Origin: Nocardioides sp.
GTDB lineage: Bacteria; Actinomycetota; Actinomycetes; Propionibacteriales; Nocardioidaceae
Assembly: GCF_016462705.1 (NCBI RefSeq)
Contig: NZ_JAEMSS010000002.1
Span: 1-57,690 of the forward strand
DNA: 57,690 bases
Direction: 5' to 3'
Both the position numbers and the translations under genes were made by a program. Each line of letters opens with the position of its first letter. The stretch's first letter is position 1. The notes below the pieces were generated by a model. It saw only the letters and a list, made by a program, of their open reading frames with translations. It was not told the origin of the DNA and ran no database searches. Positions 9,099 to 18,278 of the stretch are shown here, one piece after another.

Positions 9099-10091
9099 AT
9101 GACCCTCCAACGACGCACTCTCGGCACCACGTCGGCCCTCGACGTCTCCATCCTCGGCCTCGGCTGCATGGGCATGTCCGAGTTCTACGGGACCGGCGAC
9201 GAGGCGACCGGCATCGCGACGATCCGGCGCGCCCTCGACCTGGGCGTGACCTTCCTCGACACCGCGGACATGTACGGGCCGTTCACCAACGAGCAGCTCG
9301 TCGGCAAGGCGATCGCCGGCCGGCGCGACGAGGTCCAGCTGGCCACCAAGTTCGGCAACGAGCGCAACCCCGACGGCAGCTGGGTCGGGATCAACGGCAG
9401 TCCCGACTACGTCCGATCCGCCTGCGACGCCTCGCTCGCCCGCTTGGGCGTGGACCACATCGACCTCTACTACCAGCACCGGGTCGACACGTCGGTGCCG
9501 ATCGAGGAGACCGTCGGGGCGATGAAGGAGCTGGTCGACGCCGGCAAGGTCCGCCACCTCGGGCTGTCCGAGGCCGCGGCCGACACGATCCGCCGCGCCC
9601 ACGCGGTCCACCCGATCACCGCGCTGCAGAGCGAGTGGTCGCTGTTCACCCGCGACCTGGAGGACGACGTCGTCCCAACGGTGCGTGAGCTGGGCATCGG
9701 GCTGGTCCCCTACTCGCCCCTCGGGCGAGGCATCCTCACCGGCGCCGTCTCGGCCGACACGCTCGAGGCCGGCGACTCCCGGGCGACCGGACGCTTCCCG
9801 CGCTTCGAGGGCGACGCGCTCGACGCCAACCTGCAGCTGGTCGCCAAGGTCCGCGAGCTCGCCGAGGCCAAGGGGTGCACGCCCGGGCAGCTCGCGCTGG
9901 CCTGGGTGCTGGCCCAGGGCGACGACGTGGTGCCGATCCCCGGCACCAAGCGCATCCCCTACCTCGAGGAGAACGTCGGAGCCGCCGACGTCACCCTCTC
10001 CGACGCCGACCTCAAGGCGCTCGAGGACGCGGTCCCGCGGGACGCCGTCGTCGGCGACCGGTACGGCGACATGAGCACCGTCAACAAGTAG
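9099..10091 (+). CDS. Aldo/keto reductase
   Basis: [61 protein letters not shown]. Confidence 0.93.
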   Translation: MTLQRRTLGTTSALDVSILGLGCMGMSEFYGTGDEATGIATIRRALDLGVTFLDTADMYGPFTNEQLVGKAIAGRRDEVQLATKFGNERNPDGSWVGINGSPDYVRSACDASLARLGVDHIDLYYQHRVDTSVPIEETVGAMKELVDAGKVRHLGLSEAAADTIRRAHAVHPITALQSEWSLFTRDLEDDVVPTVRELGIGLVPYSPLGRGILTGAVSADTLEAGDSRATGRFPRFEGDALDANLQLVAKVRELAEAKGCTPGQLALAWVLAQGDDVVPIPGTKRIPYLEENVGAADVTLSDADLKALEDAVPRDAVVGDRYGDMSTVNK

Positions 10092-10100
10092 GGGCTGAGG

Positions 10101-11093
10101 TCAGCCGACCTCGGGCACGTCCGCCACGAGCTGCGGCTCGCGGTGCAGGTAGGCGGTCGTGCTGCGCTTCTGGTCGATGTCGCGGTAGACCCGCTGGACC
10201 TGCTCCACGGTCAGGTCGGTGGCGGCGGCCACCTCCTCGATCGGGACGTCGTGGTTCTTGCCGTAGAGGCACAGGTCCATCCGCTCGTAGGGCAGGGAGA
10301 AGTAGAACTCCTCCTGCGACTGCGGCAGCGAGTAGGTGTCGGTCGTCGACGGGCGGGAGCGGATCTCGGCCGGGACGCCGAGGTGCTCGGCCAGGGCGTA
10401 GACCTGCGACTTGTAGAGGTGCGCGATCGGCTTGACGTCGGCCGAGCCGTCGCCGAGCTTGACGAAGAACCCCTGGTCGTACTCCAGCCGGTTGGGCGTG
10501 CCGGACACGACGTAGTTGAGCCGGTCGGCGTGGTAGTACTCGAGCATCTTCCGCACCCGCTGCTTGAAGTTCGTGGCGGCCACGATGCCCAGGTAGGCGT
10601 CGTGGGTCAGCCGGTGCTTGGTCTCGGTGCCGTCCGGCGCCTGCACCACCACGGAGTAGAGGCGGAAGCTGTCGGAGTCGACGACGCTGGGCAGGACGAT
10701 CTTGGACAGGAACCCCGGCCCGTACTCCGGGACCACCATCCGGATGGCGTCGTCCCGGCGCTGGTAGCAGCCGGCGGCCTCGAGGACCGGCGAGATCTCC
10801 TCGAGGGTCGAGTCGATCCCGAGCGAGTCGGTGAGCTGTCGGCTCAGCGTCAGGGTGTCGGAGGACGACTCCCGCTCGGGCATGTGCAGACCGAACACCC
10901 GCTGCGGCCCGAGGGCGGCCACGCACAGCGCCGCGACCACGCTCGAGTCGATCCCGCCGGAGACGGCGACGACGACGCCCTTCCGCTTGGAGTCCGCGAG
11001 GTAGGCGGTGAGCATCTCGCTGATCCGCGCGGTCTCGGCCTCGGCGTCTATCTCGAGGTTTGCTGCGCTGAAGGGAGTTGCCGAGCTGCTCAT
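10101..11093 (-). CDS. NAD(+) synthase-like ATP pyrophosphatase (NadE family)
   Basis: VVAVSGGIDSSVVAAL PP-loop; GTPNRLEYDQGFFVKLGDGSADVKPIAHLYKSQVY; no nitrilase domain; ATG overlaps upstream gene stop. Confidence 0.85.
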   Translation of the reverse strand: MSSSATPFSAANLEIDAEAETARISEMLTAYLADSKRKGVVVAVSGGIDSSVVAALCVAALGPQRVFGLHMPERESSSDTLTLSRQLTDSLGIDSTLEEISPVLEAAGCYQRRDDAIRMVVPEYGPGFLSKIVLPSVVDSDSFRLYSVVVQAPDGTETKHRLTHDAYLGIVAATNFKQRVRKMLEYYHADRLNYVVSGTPNRLEYDQGFFVKLGDGSADVKPIAHLYKSQVYALAEHLGVPAEIRSRPSTTDTYSLPQSQEEFYFSLPYERMDLCLYGKNHDVPIEEVAAATDLTVEQVQRVYRDIDQKRSTTAYLHREPQLVADVPEVG

Positions 11094-13090
11094 CGAGTGC
11101 TCCTGTCGTGGGTGACGAGGTCGACGGCGACCTCGGGTGGTGGCAGCGCGCGCTCCGCGGCCGCCCAGTCGTGGTGGTCGTCGACGAAGCTGTCGTGGAC
11201 GAGCTGGGTGGAGACGACGGCCAGGACGCGCATGTTGTCGGTGTTGCTCATGTTCTCGCCCCGGGTCCGGTCGCCTTTGGCCATCAGTCCCGCGACCAGG
11301 GCCGGCTCGAAGACGCCCGCCGCCTCGATCGCGCGCCGCGAGGTCAGCTCGTCGACCCAGTCGGGACGGCCCGGGGTGAAGAAGCTCGCCGCGTCCGGGG
11401 CCCGGTAGGGCTGCTTGGGCCGGCGGAGGATGTCGGGCGGCACCAGGTCGCCGAACGCCTGCTTGAGCACGTACTTCTCCTCCATCCCGAACAGCTTGTG
11501 CCGCGCCGGGAGCGTGTTGGCGAGGTCGACCACGTCCCGGTCGAGGAACGGGAACCTGCCCTCCACCGAGTTGGCCATCAGCATCCGGTCTCCCTGCGAG
11601 CTGAGGATGTAGCCGGCCAGCAGCGTCTTCATCTCGAGCCACTGCGCCCGGCTCAGCGGGTCCCAGTCCTCGCTGCCGGCCGGCAGGGACGCCGCCACGT
11701 CGGGCGGGTCGCCGCGCTCGATCTCGGCACGCAGGTCCGCGGACAGGATCCCCTTGACCGTCGAGGTCGAGTCCCAGCGCGGCCGGTGTGACAGCGCGGG
11801 GTCCGCCAGGTCGAGGTTGCGGCCGAAGAACGTCCGCGCGAAGGCGGGCATCCGACCCGGGGAACGGGCCATCCACGGGTAGAGGAGCTCCGCCGCCCGG
11901 GAACGCTTCGCCGACTCGGGGTCGCGCGCCCAGAACATCCGCACCCGCGCCTCGCGGAAGATGTCGTAGCCGGCCAGGACCTCGTCGGCCCCCTCGCCGG
12001 TCACCACGACCTTGTAGCCGTTGTCGCGCACCAGCCTGGAGAGCAGGAACAGCGGTGCGGGCGCCGCCCGGAGGACCGGGGTCTCGGTGTGCCGGACCAC
12101 CTCGGGGAAGACCTCGGCGATGTCGGCGGGCGAGACGACCACGTCCTCGTGCTCGGTCCCGAGCCGCGCCGCCATCTCCTTCTGGAAGCGCCCTTCGTCG
12201 AGCTCGTCCTCGGAGAACCGGAGCGAGAACGTGTGCAGCGGGGCGTCGGTGTACTGCGAGATGACCGCCGCCGTGATCGACGAGTCCAGCCCGCCCGACA
12301 GGTAGGCGCCCACCGGGACGTCGCTGCGCAGGAACCGCAGCCTGGTCGCCTCGACCAGCCGTTCGCGCAGCGCCTCGGCGTTGGCGCGGGCGTCCTGGAC
12401 GGGCTCCCGGCCGCGCTCGGGGAACGAGATGCTCCAGTACGCCGAGGTGCGCAGCCCGTCGCGGTCGAGCACGGCGACGTGTCCTGGCTCGAGCTGCTCG
12501 ATCCCGCGGAACACCGTCCGGGGGGCGACCGTGGACCAGTACGTGAGGGTCTCGTCCAGCCCCGTGGGGTCCAGGGCCCGCTGGGCGGTCGGGTCGGCGA
12601 ACAGCGCCTTCACCTCGGAGGCGAACGCCAGCCCGCCGGGCGTCCGCCGGTAGTAGAGCGGCCGCACCCCCAGCCGGTCCCGGGACAGGACCAGTCGCTC
12701 CTCGCGGCTGTCCCACAGGGCGAGCGCCCACTGCCCGTTGAAGCGGGAGAAGCAGCCCTCGCCCCACTGCTCCCAGGCGTGCACGATCACCTCGGTGTCG
12801 CTGGCGGTGCGGAACCGGTGCCCGTGCCCGCGCAGCTCGTCACGCAGCTCGACGTAGTTGAAGATCTCGCCGTTGAAGGTGACCCACAGCGTCTCGTCCT
12901 CGTTGCACAGCGGCTGGGCTCCGCCCGCGGTGTCGATGATGGCGAGGCGGTTGTGACCGAGTGCCGCCCGCCGGTCCCGGTAGTAGCCGTTGCCGTCGGG
13001 GCCGCGGTGGCCGAGCCGGCCCATCATCCGGCGCAGGAGGTCCAGGTCCGGCGGCGCGCCGGTCGACACGATGCCGCAGATGCCGCACAT
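11090..13090 (-). CDS. asnB: Asparagine synthase (glutamine-hydrolyzing) / amidotransferase
   Basis: MCGICGIVS Ntn glutaminase N-terminus; AYLSGGLDSSITAAV synthetase PP-loop. Confidence 0.92.
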   Translation of the reverse strand: MCGICGIVSTGAPPDLDLLRRMMGRLGHRGPDGNGYYRDRRAALGHNRLAIIDTAGGAQPLCNEDETLWVTFNGEIFNYVELRDELRGHGHRFRTASDTEVIVHAWEQWGEGCFSRFNGQWALALWDSREERLVLSRDRLGVRPLYYRRTPGGLAFASEVKALFADPTAQRALDPTGLDETLTYWSTVAPRTVFRGIEQLEPGHVAVLDRDGLRTSAYWSISFPERGREPVQDARANAEALRERLVEATRLRFLRSDVPVGAYLSGGLDSSITAAVISQYTDAPLHTFSLRFSEDELDEGRFQKEMAARLGTEHEDVVVSPADIAEVFPEVVRHTETPVLRAAPAPLFLLSRLVRDNGYKVVVTGEGADEVLAGYDIFREARVRMFWARDPESAKRSRAAELLYPWMARSPGRMPAFARTFFGRNLDLADPALSHRPRWDSTSTVKGILSADLRAEIERGDPPDVAASLPAGSEDWDPLSRAQWLEMKTLLAGYILSSQGDRMLMANSVEGRFPFLDRDVVDLANTLPARHKLFGMEEKYVLKQAFGDLVPPDILRRPKQPYRAPDAASFFTPGRPDWVDELTSRRAIEAAGVFEPALVAGLMAKGDRTRGENMSNTDNMRVLAVVSTQLVHDSFVDDHHDWAAAERALPPPEVAVDLVTHDRSTR

Positions 13091-13308
13091 CAGGCGTGGC
13101 CCCGCCGCTCGACGAGGTCGGCCACGGAGTCCGGGTCGCCCAGGACGTCGGCCGTGATGTCGTCGTCGGTCAGCACGATGCCGAGGGCGTCCTCGAGCAG
13201 GATGGCGGTCTTGACCGCCTCCAGGTCCGGGTCGGCGCCCGGGTCGCGCAGCTCCTCGGCCTCGCGGAGGACCTGCGCGACCAGGCCGGGCTCCAGGTCA
13301 CCGCTCAC
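13090..13308 (-). CDS. Acyl carrier protein (stand-alone)
   Basis: 72 aa; LEAVKTAILLEDALGIVLTDDDITADVLGDPDSVADLVERR helical ACP-like pattern; my call relies partly on neighbouring AcpS. Confidence 0.6.
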   Translation of the reverse strand: MSGDLEPGLVAQVLREAEELRDPGADPDLEAVKTAILLEDALGIVLTDDDITADVLGDPDSVADLVERRGHA

Positions 13309-13709
13309 GAGGCGCCGCCGTCCGACCAGGTCGCGAGCGCGACGGCGGTGGCGTACTCGTCGCAGTGCGACAGGGAGACCTTGACCGAGCGCACGCCGGC
13401 CCCCTCGGCAGCCAGCCGCAGCGCACCGGACAGGGTCACCGACGGGGTGCCGTCAGGGCCGTTCACGATCTCGATCGACCGCCACGGCAACGGTCCCTCC
13501 CAGGACACCGGCAGCGCCTTCGAGACCGCCTCCTTGGCCGCCATCCGGGCGGCGAAGTGCCGGCTGGGCTCGGCCATCCGGGTGCAGTAGTCGACCTCCA
13601 GCGGGGTGAACCAGCGGTCGAGGAACGCCGCGCCGCGCGCCTCCACCAGCGCCGCGATCCGGGCCACGGACACGATGTCGGTCCCGATGTCGGTCTCGGT
13701 GGCGCCCAC
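13305..13709 (-). CDS. Holo-ACP synthase (4'-phosphopantetheinyl transferase, AcpS type)
   Basis: GTDIVSVARI, RMAAKEAVSKAL, VSLSHCDEYATAVAL motifs. Confidence 0.88.
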   Translation of the reverse strand: MGATETDIGTDIVSVARIAALVEARGAAFLDRWFTPLEVDYCTRMAEPSRHFAARMAAKEAVSKALPVSWEGPLPWRSIEIVNGPDGTPSVTLSGALRLAAEGAGVRSVKVSLSHCDEYATAVALATWSDGGAS

Positions 13710-13712
13710 GGG

Positions 13713-14408
13713 CTAGCGCTCCCCGCCGGGCGCGGTCGAGGCGGCTCGGGCTACGGCTCGGAGCCAGGCCGCGGCCGCGACCTCGGCACCGGCGTCGTTG
13801 AGGTGCCCGAGGTCGGACGCGTAGCCGTCGTGGAGGGCGAAGTAGTCCGCTCCGCCGTGCCGGCCGGTCACCCGGCTGCCGTCGGGCCTGGTCGACTCGG
13901 CCGCGGCGAGGTCGAAGACGTGCCCCCCGGCGTACGCGTCGCGGATCAGGGCGTTCAGCCGCTCGCGGGCGGCGTTCTCGTCCGGACCGTAGCGGTCGTT
14001 GCCGGTGAGCCTCGCCCTGAGCCTCGACAGACCGCCGCGCTCCGTCGTGAGCGGCACGGTCACGTGCACGAAGGTGACCTCGGGGTAGTCCCGCTCCAGG
14101 GCCGCCAGGGTGGCCCGGTAGGTGCCGAACAGCGCCTCGACGTCGGTCCGGGCGGTGACGTCGATGTAGCAGAGCTTCATCATCGCCACGTCGACCCGGT
14201 CGCCGAGGCCGCCGCGCACCCTGGCGTCGAAGTCCTCGATCTTCAGCAGCGGCTGCTCGTTCGCGCCGATGAGGGCGTCCTCGACGACCGGCACCGGTTC
14301 GCCCCGCCCCGCCAGGCGGCGTACGCCGTCGAGCACGTTCTGGCCCACGGACTGGTGGCCGAAGAACACCCGGGGCTCCGGCCGGTGCCCGCTCATGTCC
14401 TCAGCCAA
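13713..14408 (-). CDS. SGNH/GDSL-like hydrolase-type protein (function unknown)
   Basis: 231 aa; VFFGHQSVGQNVLDG start and terminal DLGHLNDAGAEVAAAAW resembling SGNH block V. Confidence 0.5.
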   Translation of the reverse strand: MAEDMSGHRPEPRVFFGHQSVGQNVLDGVRRLAGRGEPVPVVEDALIGANEQPLLKIEDFDARVRGGLGDRVDVAMMKLCYIDVTARTDVEALFGTYRATLAALERDYPEVTFVHVTVPLTTERGGLSRLRARLTGNDRYGPDENAARERLNALIRDAYAGGHVFDLAAAESTRPDGSRVTGRHGGADYFALHDGYASDLGHLNDAGAEVAAAAWLRAVARAASTAPGGER

Positions 14409-15912
14409 CGCCGTGCCCCACCGGGTCGGGCGCCGACGCGAGCTCGCGCAGGCTGGCCTTGGCCGTCTTGCCGTTGGCCGTGAGGGGCAGCGCGTCCAGG
14501 ATCACGACCGTGCTCGGCACCATGTGCTTCGGCAGCTGGGCGCGCATGAAGGACCGGATCTCCTCGGGGCCCACGTCCGCCCCGGGCGCCAGGGTGACGA
14601 ACAGGGCGACCGCCTCACCCGCCTCCTCGTCGGGGACGCCGACCGCGGCGGCCGACACCAGGCCGTCGAGCCGCAGCGCGCAGGCCTCGACCTCCTGGCT
14701 CGAGACCCGGTGGCCCCACGTCTTGATGAAGTCGGCGACCCGGTCGACGATGAAGATGAAGCCCTCGTCGTCGACCACCGCCACGTCGCCGGTCCGCAAC
14801 CCGTCGGGGGTGAACTTGGCGGCGGTCGCCTCCGGGGCGTCGAGATAGCCCGGGCTGATGTTGTCGCCGCGCGCGTAGATCTCGCCGCGCTCGCCCGGCG
14901 CCACCCGTCGGCCCTGCTCGTCGAGGACCCTCAGCTCCACACCGGGGATGCCACGCCCGATCGAGCCGAGCTTGTCGCCCAGCCGCTCGGGTGGCAGGTA
15001 GGACAGCCTGGCGGTCGCCTCGGTCGCGCCGTACATCACGAACAGCTCCGCCTGCGGCTGGGCGGCCCGCAGCTCCTCGATGAGCACCGGCGAGAGCTTG
15101 CCCCCCGCCTGCTGGACGAGCCGGAGCGACGGCAACCTGCGCGAGGCGAAGGTGCTGGCCCGCAGCAGGAGCTGGAACGACGACGGGACACCCGCGAGCA
15201 CGGTGCACCCTTCCTTGTCCAGCAGCTCGATGGCGGTCTCGGGGTAGACGAAGGAGTGGCAGAGCACGACCCGGGCCCCGGCGCGCAGGTGCGTGTGCAG
15301 GATCGACGCGCCGTAGCAGTAGGAGAACGGGAGGATGACCAAGGCCCGGTCGTCGCGGCGCAGGCCGAGGTAGTCGACGATCGAGTCCGTGTTCGCCCGC
15401 ATGTTGCGGTGCGTCACCCGCACCGCCCGCGGGGTCGCCGTCGTACCGGACGTGAACATCAGCACGGCGTCCCCGTCGGGATCCGTGGTGCTGTCCGGCC
15501 AGAACGGGTCACGCGGGGCGGTCAGTGCCTCGTCGGTCAGGACCGGGACCTCGGCCCCGAACGCCGAGTCGAACCTGCGCAGCGTGCGCCGGTCGGCGAG
15601 CACGACGTCGAGCCGCACCAGCCGCGCGTTGCGGCTCACGTCGGCGGGGGTGAGCTTGTCGGAGAACGGGACGGCGACCAGGTCGAGCTTGATGGCCGCG
15701 AGGTAGGCGGCCACCCAGAACAGGGAGTTGGAGCCGAGCACGCCCACCCGAGCTCCCGCTGGCAGCCCGAGGGCCGCCAGCTCGGCCGCGAGCACCCCGG
15801 ACGCGGCGCGCAGCTCGCCGTAGGTGTGGTGCCGGCCGCCGTCGACGAGGGCGACGTCGCCCTCGGATCCCTGCTCGAGCAGGTAGTCGGCGGCGTTGGC
15901 GCCGGCGTTCAC
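14401..15912 (-). CDS. AMP-dependent acyl-CoA/acyl-ACP ligase
   Basis: MFTSGTTATPRAVRVTHRN, VMYGATEATARLSYLPP, LRTGDVAVVDDEGFIFIVDRVADFIKTWGHRVSSQEVE, NGKTAK; GTG start overlapping upstream ACP stop. Confidence 0.9.
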   Translation of the reverse strand: MNAGANAADYLLEQGSEGDVALVDGGRHHTYGELRAASGVLAAELAALGLPAGARVGVLGSNSLFWVAAYLAAIKLDLVAVPFSDKLTPADVSRNARLVRLDVVLADRRTLRRFDSAFGAEVPVLTDEALTAPRDPFWPDSTTDPDGDAVLMFTSGTTATPRAVRVTHRNMRANTDSIVDYLGLRRDDRALVILPFSYCYGASILHTHLRAGARVVLCHSFVYPETAIELLDKEGCTVLAGVPSSFQLLLRASTFASRRLPSLRLVQQAGGKLSPVLIEELRAAQPQAELFVMYGATEATARLSYLPPERLGDKLGSIGRGIPGVELRVLDEQGRRVAPGERGEIYARGDNISPGYLDAPEATAAKFTPDGLRTGDVAVVDDEGFIFIVDRVADFIKTWGHRVSSQEVEACALRLDGLVSAAAVGVPDEEAGEAVALFVTLAPGADVGPEEIRSFMRAQLPKHMVPSTVVILDALPLTANGKTAKASLRELASAPDPVGHGVG

Positions 15913-16205
15913 CCCGGGAGCCGTTCCCCGGTCTCTGCCGGAGTGGCCGGGGCGTGGCCCTGCTTGTGCAGCACGAACCGGGTCAGGTTGCCGACGGTGT
16001 CGAGGTTGCTGGGCACGGTGTCCTCGTCGGCGACCTCGATCTCGAACTGGGACTCCAGGAACTCGATCAGCTCCATCAGGCCGGTGGAGTCGATGATGCC
16101 GCCCTCGACCAGCGAGTCGTCCTCCTGCGGCGCCCGGGACTCGTCCCCGAAGAGGTAGTTGGTGACCACGAAGTCGACCAGCTGCCGCCTGACCTGTGTT
16201 TCCAC
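15909..16205 (-). CDS. Acyl carrier protein
   Basis: DDSLVEGGIIDSTGLMELIEFLESQFEIEV phosphopantetheine motif (DST in place of DSL); GTG start. Confidence 0.85.
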   Translation of the reverse strand: METQVRRQLVDFVVTNYLFGDESRAPQEDDSLVEGGIIDSTGLMELIEFLESQFEIEVADEDTVPSNLDTVGNLTRFVLHKQGHAPATPAETGERLPG

Positions 16206-16392
16206 GCCATCTCCCGTGATTCGTCGTGACCACCGGTCACGACGAGCTCTCCAGGGCAGCCCGCTGCCACCCCCCTGTGACGACTCTAGGCGGCTACCTG
16301 CACGGGTGTGCGGCGAATCGGTCGGGTCGTGGACGACAATGACGGGGGCTCGCCGAGAAATCATCTGACTGGTGAGGCCCGAAGGGGGAGAC

Positions 16393-17085
16393 ATGCCGGC
16401 CACCTGCGTCTGCGAGGGCGCGAGCCTGCGTGACGCGATCAGCGAGGACATCGACCGGTACGTTGCCGCCGCCGAGCGCGACGGGCTGTCGCGCGTCCTT
16501 GCCCGGCTGCGGGTGCCCCTGTCGCTGAAGGTCGCCGCGGTGGCGAACTACCGGCTCAGCCATCTCCTCCTGACCCGGGTGCGGCCCCGTCTCGTCGGCA
16601 GGGTGCTGGGGGGCGTCTCCTTCATCGGTCAGCGGCTGTTCAGCATGGTCACGGGCGTCGAGATCGACCCGCACGCCCACATCGGGCCCGGCCTGATGAT
16701 CCCCCACGACGGCCACATCGTGATCGGTCCGGCCCGCATCGGCCGCAACTGCACCATCTCCCACAGCGTGACGCTCGGCCAGGGGCTGCAGGGCGACGGT
16801 CCCGCCCACGACGACACCCCGATCCTGGGCGACCGGGTGTGGGTCGGCCCGGGTGCGGTCATCGCGGGACCGATCCACGTCGGCTCGGACGCGTCCGTCG
16901 GCGCCAACAGCGTGCTGCTGCGCGACGTGCCGCCCCGGGGCGTCGTGCTCGGCGTGCCCGCCCGGCTCCTGTCCCGCAAGGGCAGCTTCACCCAGATCTA
17001 CTACCGCGGCATGGCCGACGACCCCGATCGGCGCGTGGCCCTGGCCCTGGAAGAGCAGGCCCCCGGCACCGACCCGGGCGCCTAG
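16393..17085 (+). CDS. Serine O-acetyltransferase-like left-handed beta-helix acyltransferase
   Basis: GVEIDPHAHIGPGLMIPHDGHIVIGPARIGRNCTISHSVTLGQG hexapeptide repeats; RBS gggggag before ATG. Confidence 0.85.
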   Translation: MPATCVCEGASLRDAISEDIDRYVAAAERDGLSRVLARLRVPLSLKVAAVANYRLSHLLLTRVRPRLVGRVLGGVSFIGQRLFSMVTGVEIDPHAHIGPGLMIPHDGHIVIGPARIGRNCTISHSVTLGQGLQGDGPAHDDTPILGDRVWVGPGAVIAGPIHVGSDASVGANSVLLRDVPPRGVVLGVPARLLSRKGSFTQIYYRGMADDPDRRVALALEEQAPGTDPGA

Positions 17086-17102
17086 CCCGGCTGGCTCTCA
17101 GC

Positions 17103-17471
17103 GTGCTCGACCTCGAGCTCGACGACGGCGTCGCCGCTGCCCCGCCGTACGAGCAGATCCGCTCGCAGATCGCCGGGCACGTCGACTCCGGTGCCCTGCA
17201 GCCCGGCGACCGGTTGCCGACCGTACGCCGGCTGGCCGAGGACCTGGCGGTGGCGCCGGGCACGGTGGCACGCGCCTATCGCGAGCTCGAGCAGTCCGGC
17301 GTGATCGAGACCCGGGGCCGGAACGGCAGCTTCGTCACGGGCGACGAGGTCGTCAGCAGGGCCAAGGCGGCCGCGGTCGCCTACCTGGCCGAGACCAAGG
17401 CCCTCGGACTCACCGCGGCCGAGGCCCTGGAGCTGGTGCGGACGCTGGGTGAGCGACCACCGCACTCCTGA
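17103..17471 (+). CDS. GntR family transcriptional regulator (YtrA-type short)
   Basis: PPYEQIRSQIAGHVDSGALQPGDRLPTVRRLAEDLAVAPGTVARAYRELEQSGVIETRGRNGSFV; GTG start. Confidence 0.9.
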   Translation: MLDLELDDGVAAAPPYEQIRSQIAGHVDSGALQPGDRLPTVRRLAEDLAVAPGTVARAYRELEQSGVIETRGRNGSFVTGDEVVSRAKAAAVAYLAETKALGLTAAEALELVRTLGERPPHS

Positions 17472-17489
17472 CCCCGAGGCCCGCCGTGA

Positions 17490-18221
17490 TCAGGCTGGCG
17501 TGCGCCACACCGACACGTGGCTCTCGCTGTCGTTCGTGAAAGGGCTCCCGACCCAGTCGGCGAACCGGCTCTCGAGCACCATGCCCGCGAGCTGCGCCAT
17601 CAGGTCGCACTCCGCGGGCCAGATGTAGCGGAAGTTGCTCGCGCCGTACTCCACGAAGCCGTCCGCCTGCCGGGTGTAATGGTGGGACGTCCCCTGCTGG
17701 GTGGTCATGTCGTAGGTGTCGAAGCCCACGTGGCGCTCGCCGACGTGGAACGGCACGGCCTCCTGCCCGGGTGGGAACCGCCGGATCGCCGGGACGCCGA
17801 GCTCGACCACGAAGCGACCGCCGGGAGCGAGGTGGCGTGCGGAGTTGGCGAAGCAGGCGACCTGCTCGGCCTGCGTCCGGAGGTTGCCGATGCTGTTCCA
17901 GACGACGTACACGAGCGAGAATTCGCCCGGCGCGCGGCTGGTGGCCATGTCGCCGACGACCACCGGGATGTCCGCGCGCTTCCTGTGCAGCTCGTCGACC
18001 ATGGGCTGCGAGAGCTCGATGCCGGTCACGGGCACCCCGCGGTCGGTCAGCGGGATGGCGACCCGGCCGGTGCCGATGGCGAGCTCCAGCGCCGGTCCGT
18101 CGCCGGCCAACCTGGCGAGGAGGTCGACGGCCGGGTCGAGGACGTCCGGCGCGAACATGAACGCCGAGCTCTCGTCGTAGTGCGCCGCCGTCTCGGCGTC
18201 CCAGTAGTCGCTGCTCGGCAC
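17490..18221 (-). CDS. Class I SAM-dependent methyltransferase
   Basis: ALELAIGTGRVAIPLTDRGVPVTGIELSQPMVDEL. Confidence 0.85.
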   Translation of the reverse strand: MPSSDYWDAETAAHYDESSAFMFAPDVLDPAVDLLARLAGDGPALELAIGTGRVAIPLTDRGVPVTGIELSQPMVDELHRKRADIPVVVGDMATSRAPGEFSLVYVVWNSIGNLRTQAEQVACFANSARHLAPGGRFVVELGVPAIRRFPPGQEAVPFHVGERHVGFDTYDMTTQQGTSHHYTRQADGFVEYGASNFRYIWPAECDLMAQLAGMVLESRFADWVGSPFTNDSESHVSVWRTPA

Positions 18222-18278
18222 CGGACCAGCGTGACCTCCCGGCCACTGCCGGTGCCAGCGGTTTAGCTCTCCTGCGGC

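Noticed and set aside
10101-12767. 888-aa ORF apparently fusing sequence to NadE
   Set aside because: N-terminal part is an out-of-frame reading of asnB; the NadE start at 11093 with asnB overlap is more plausible.
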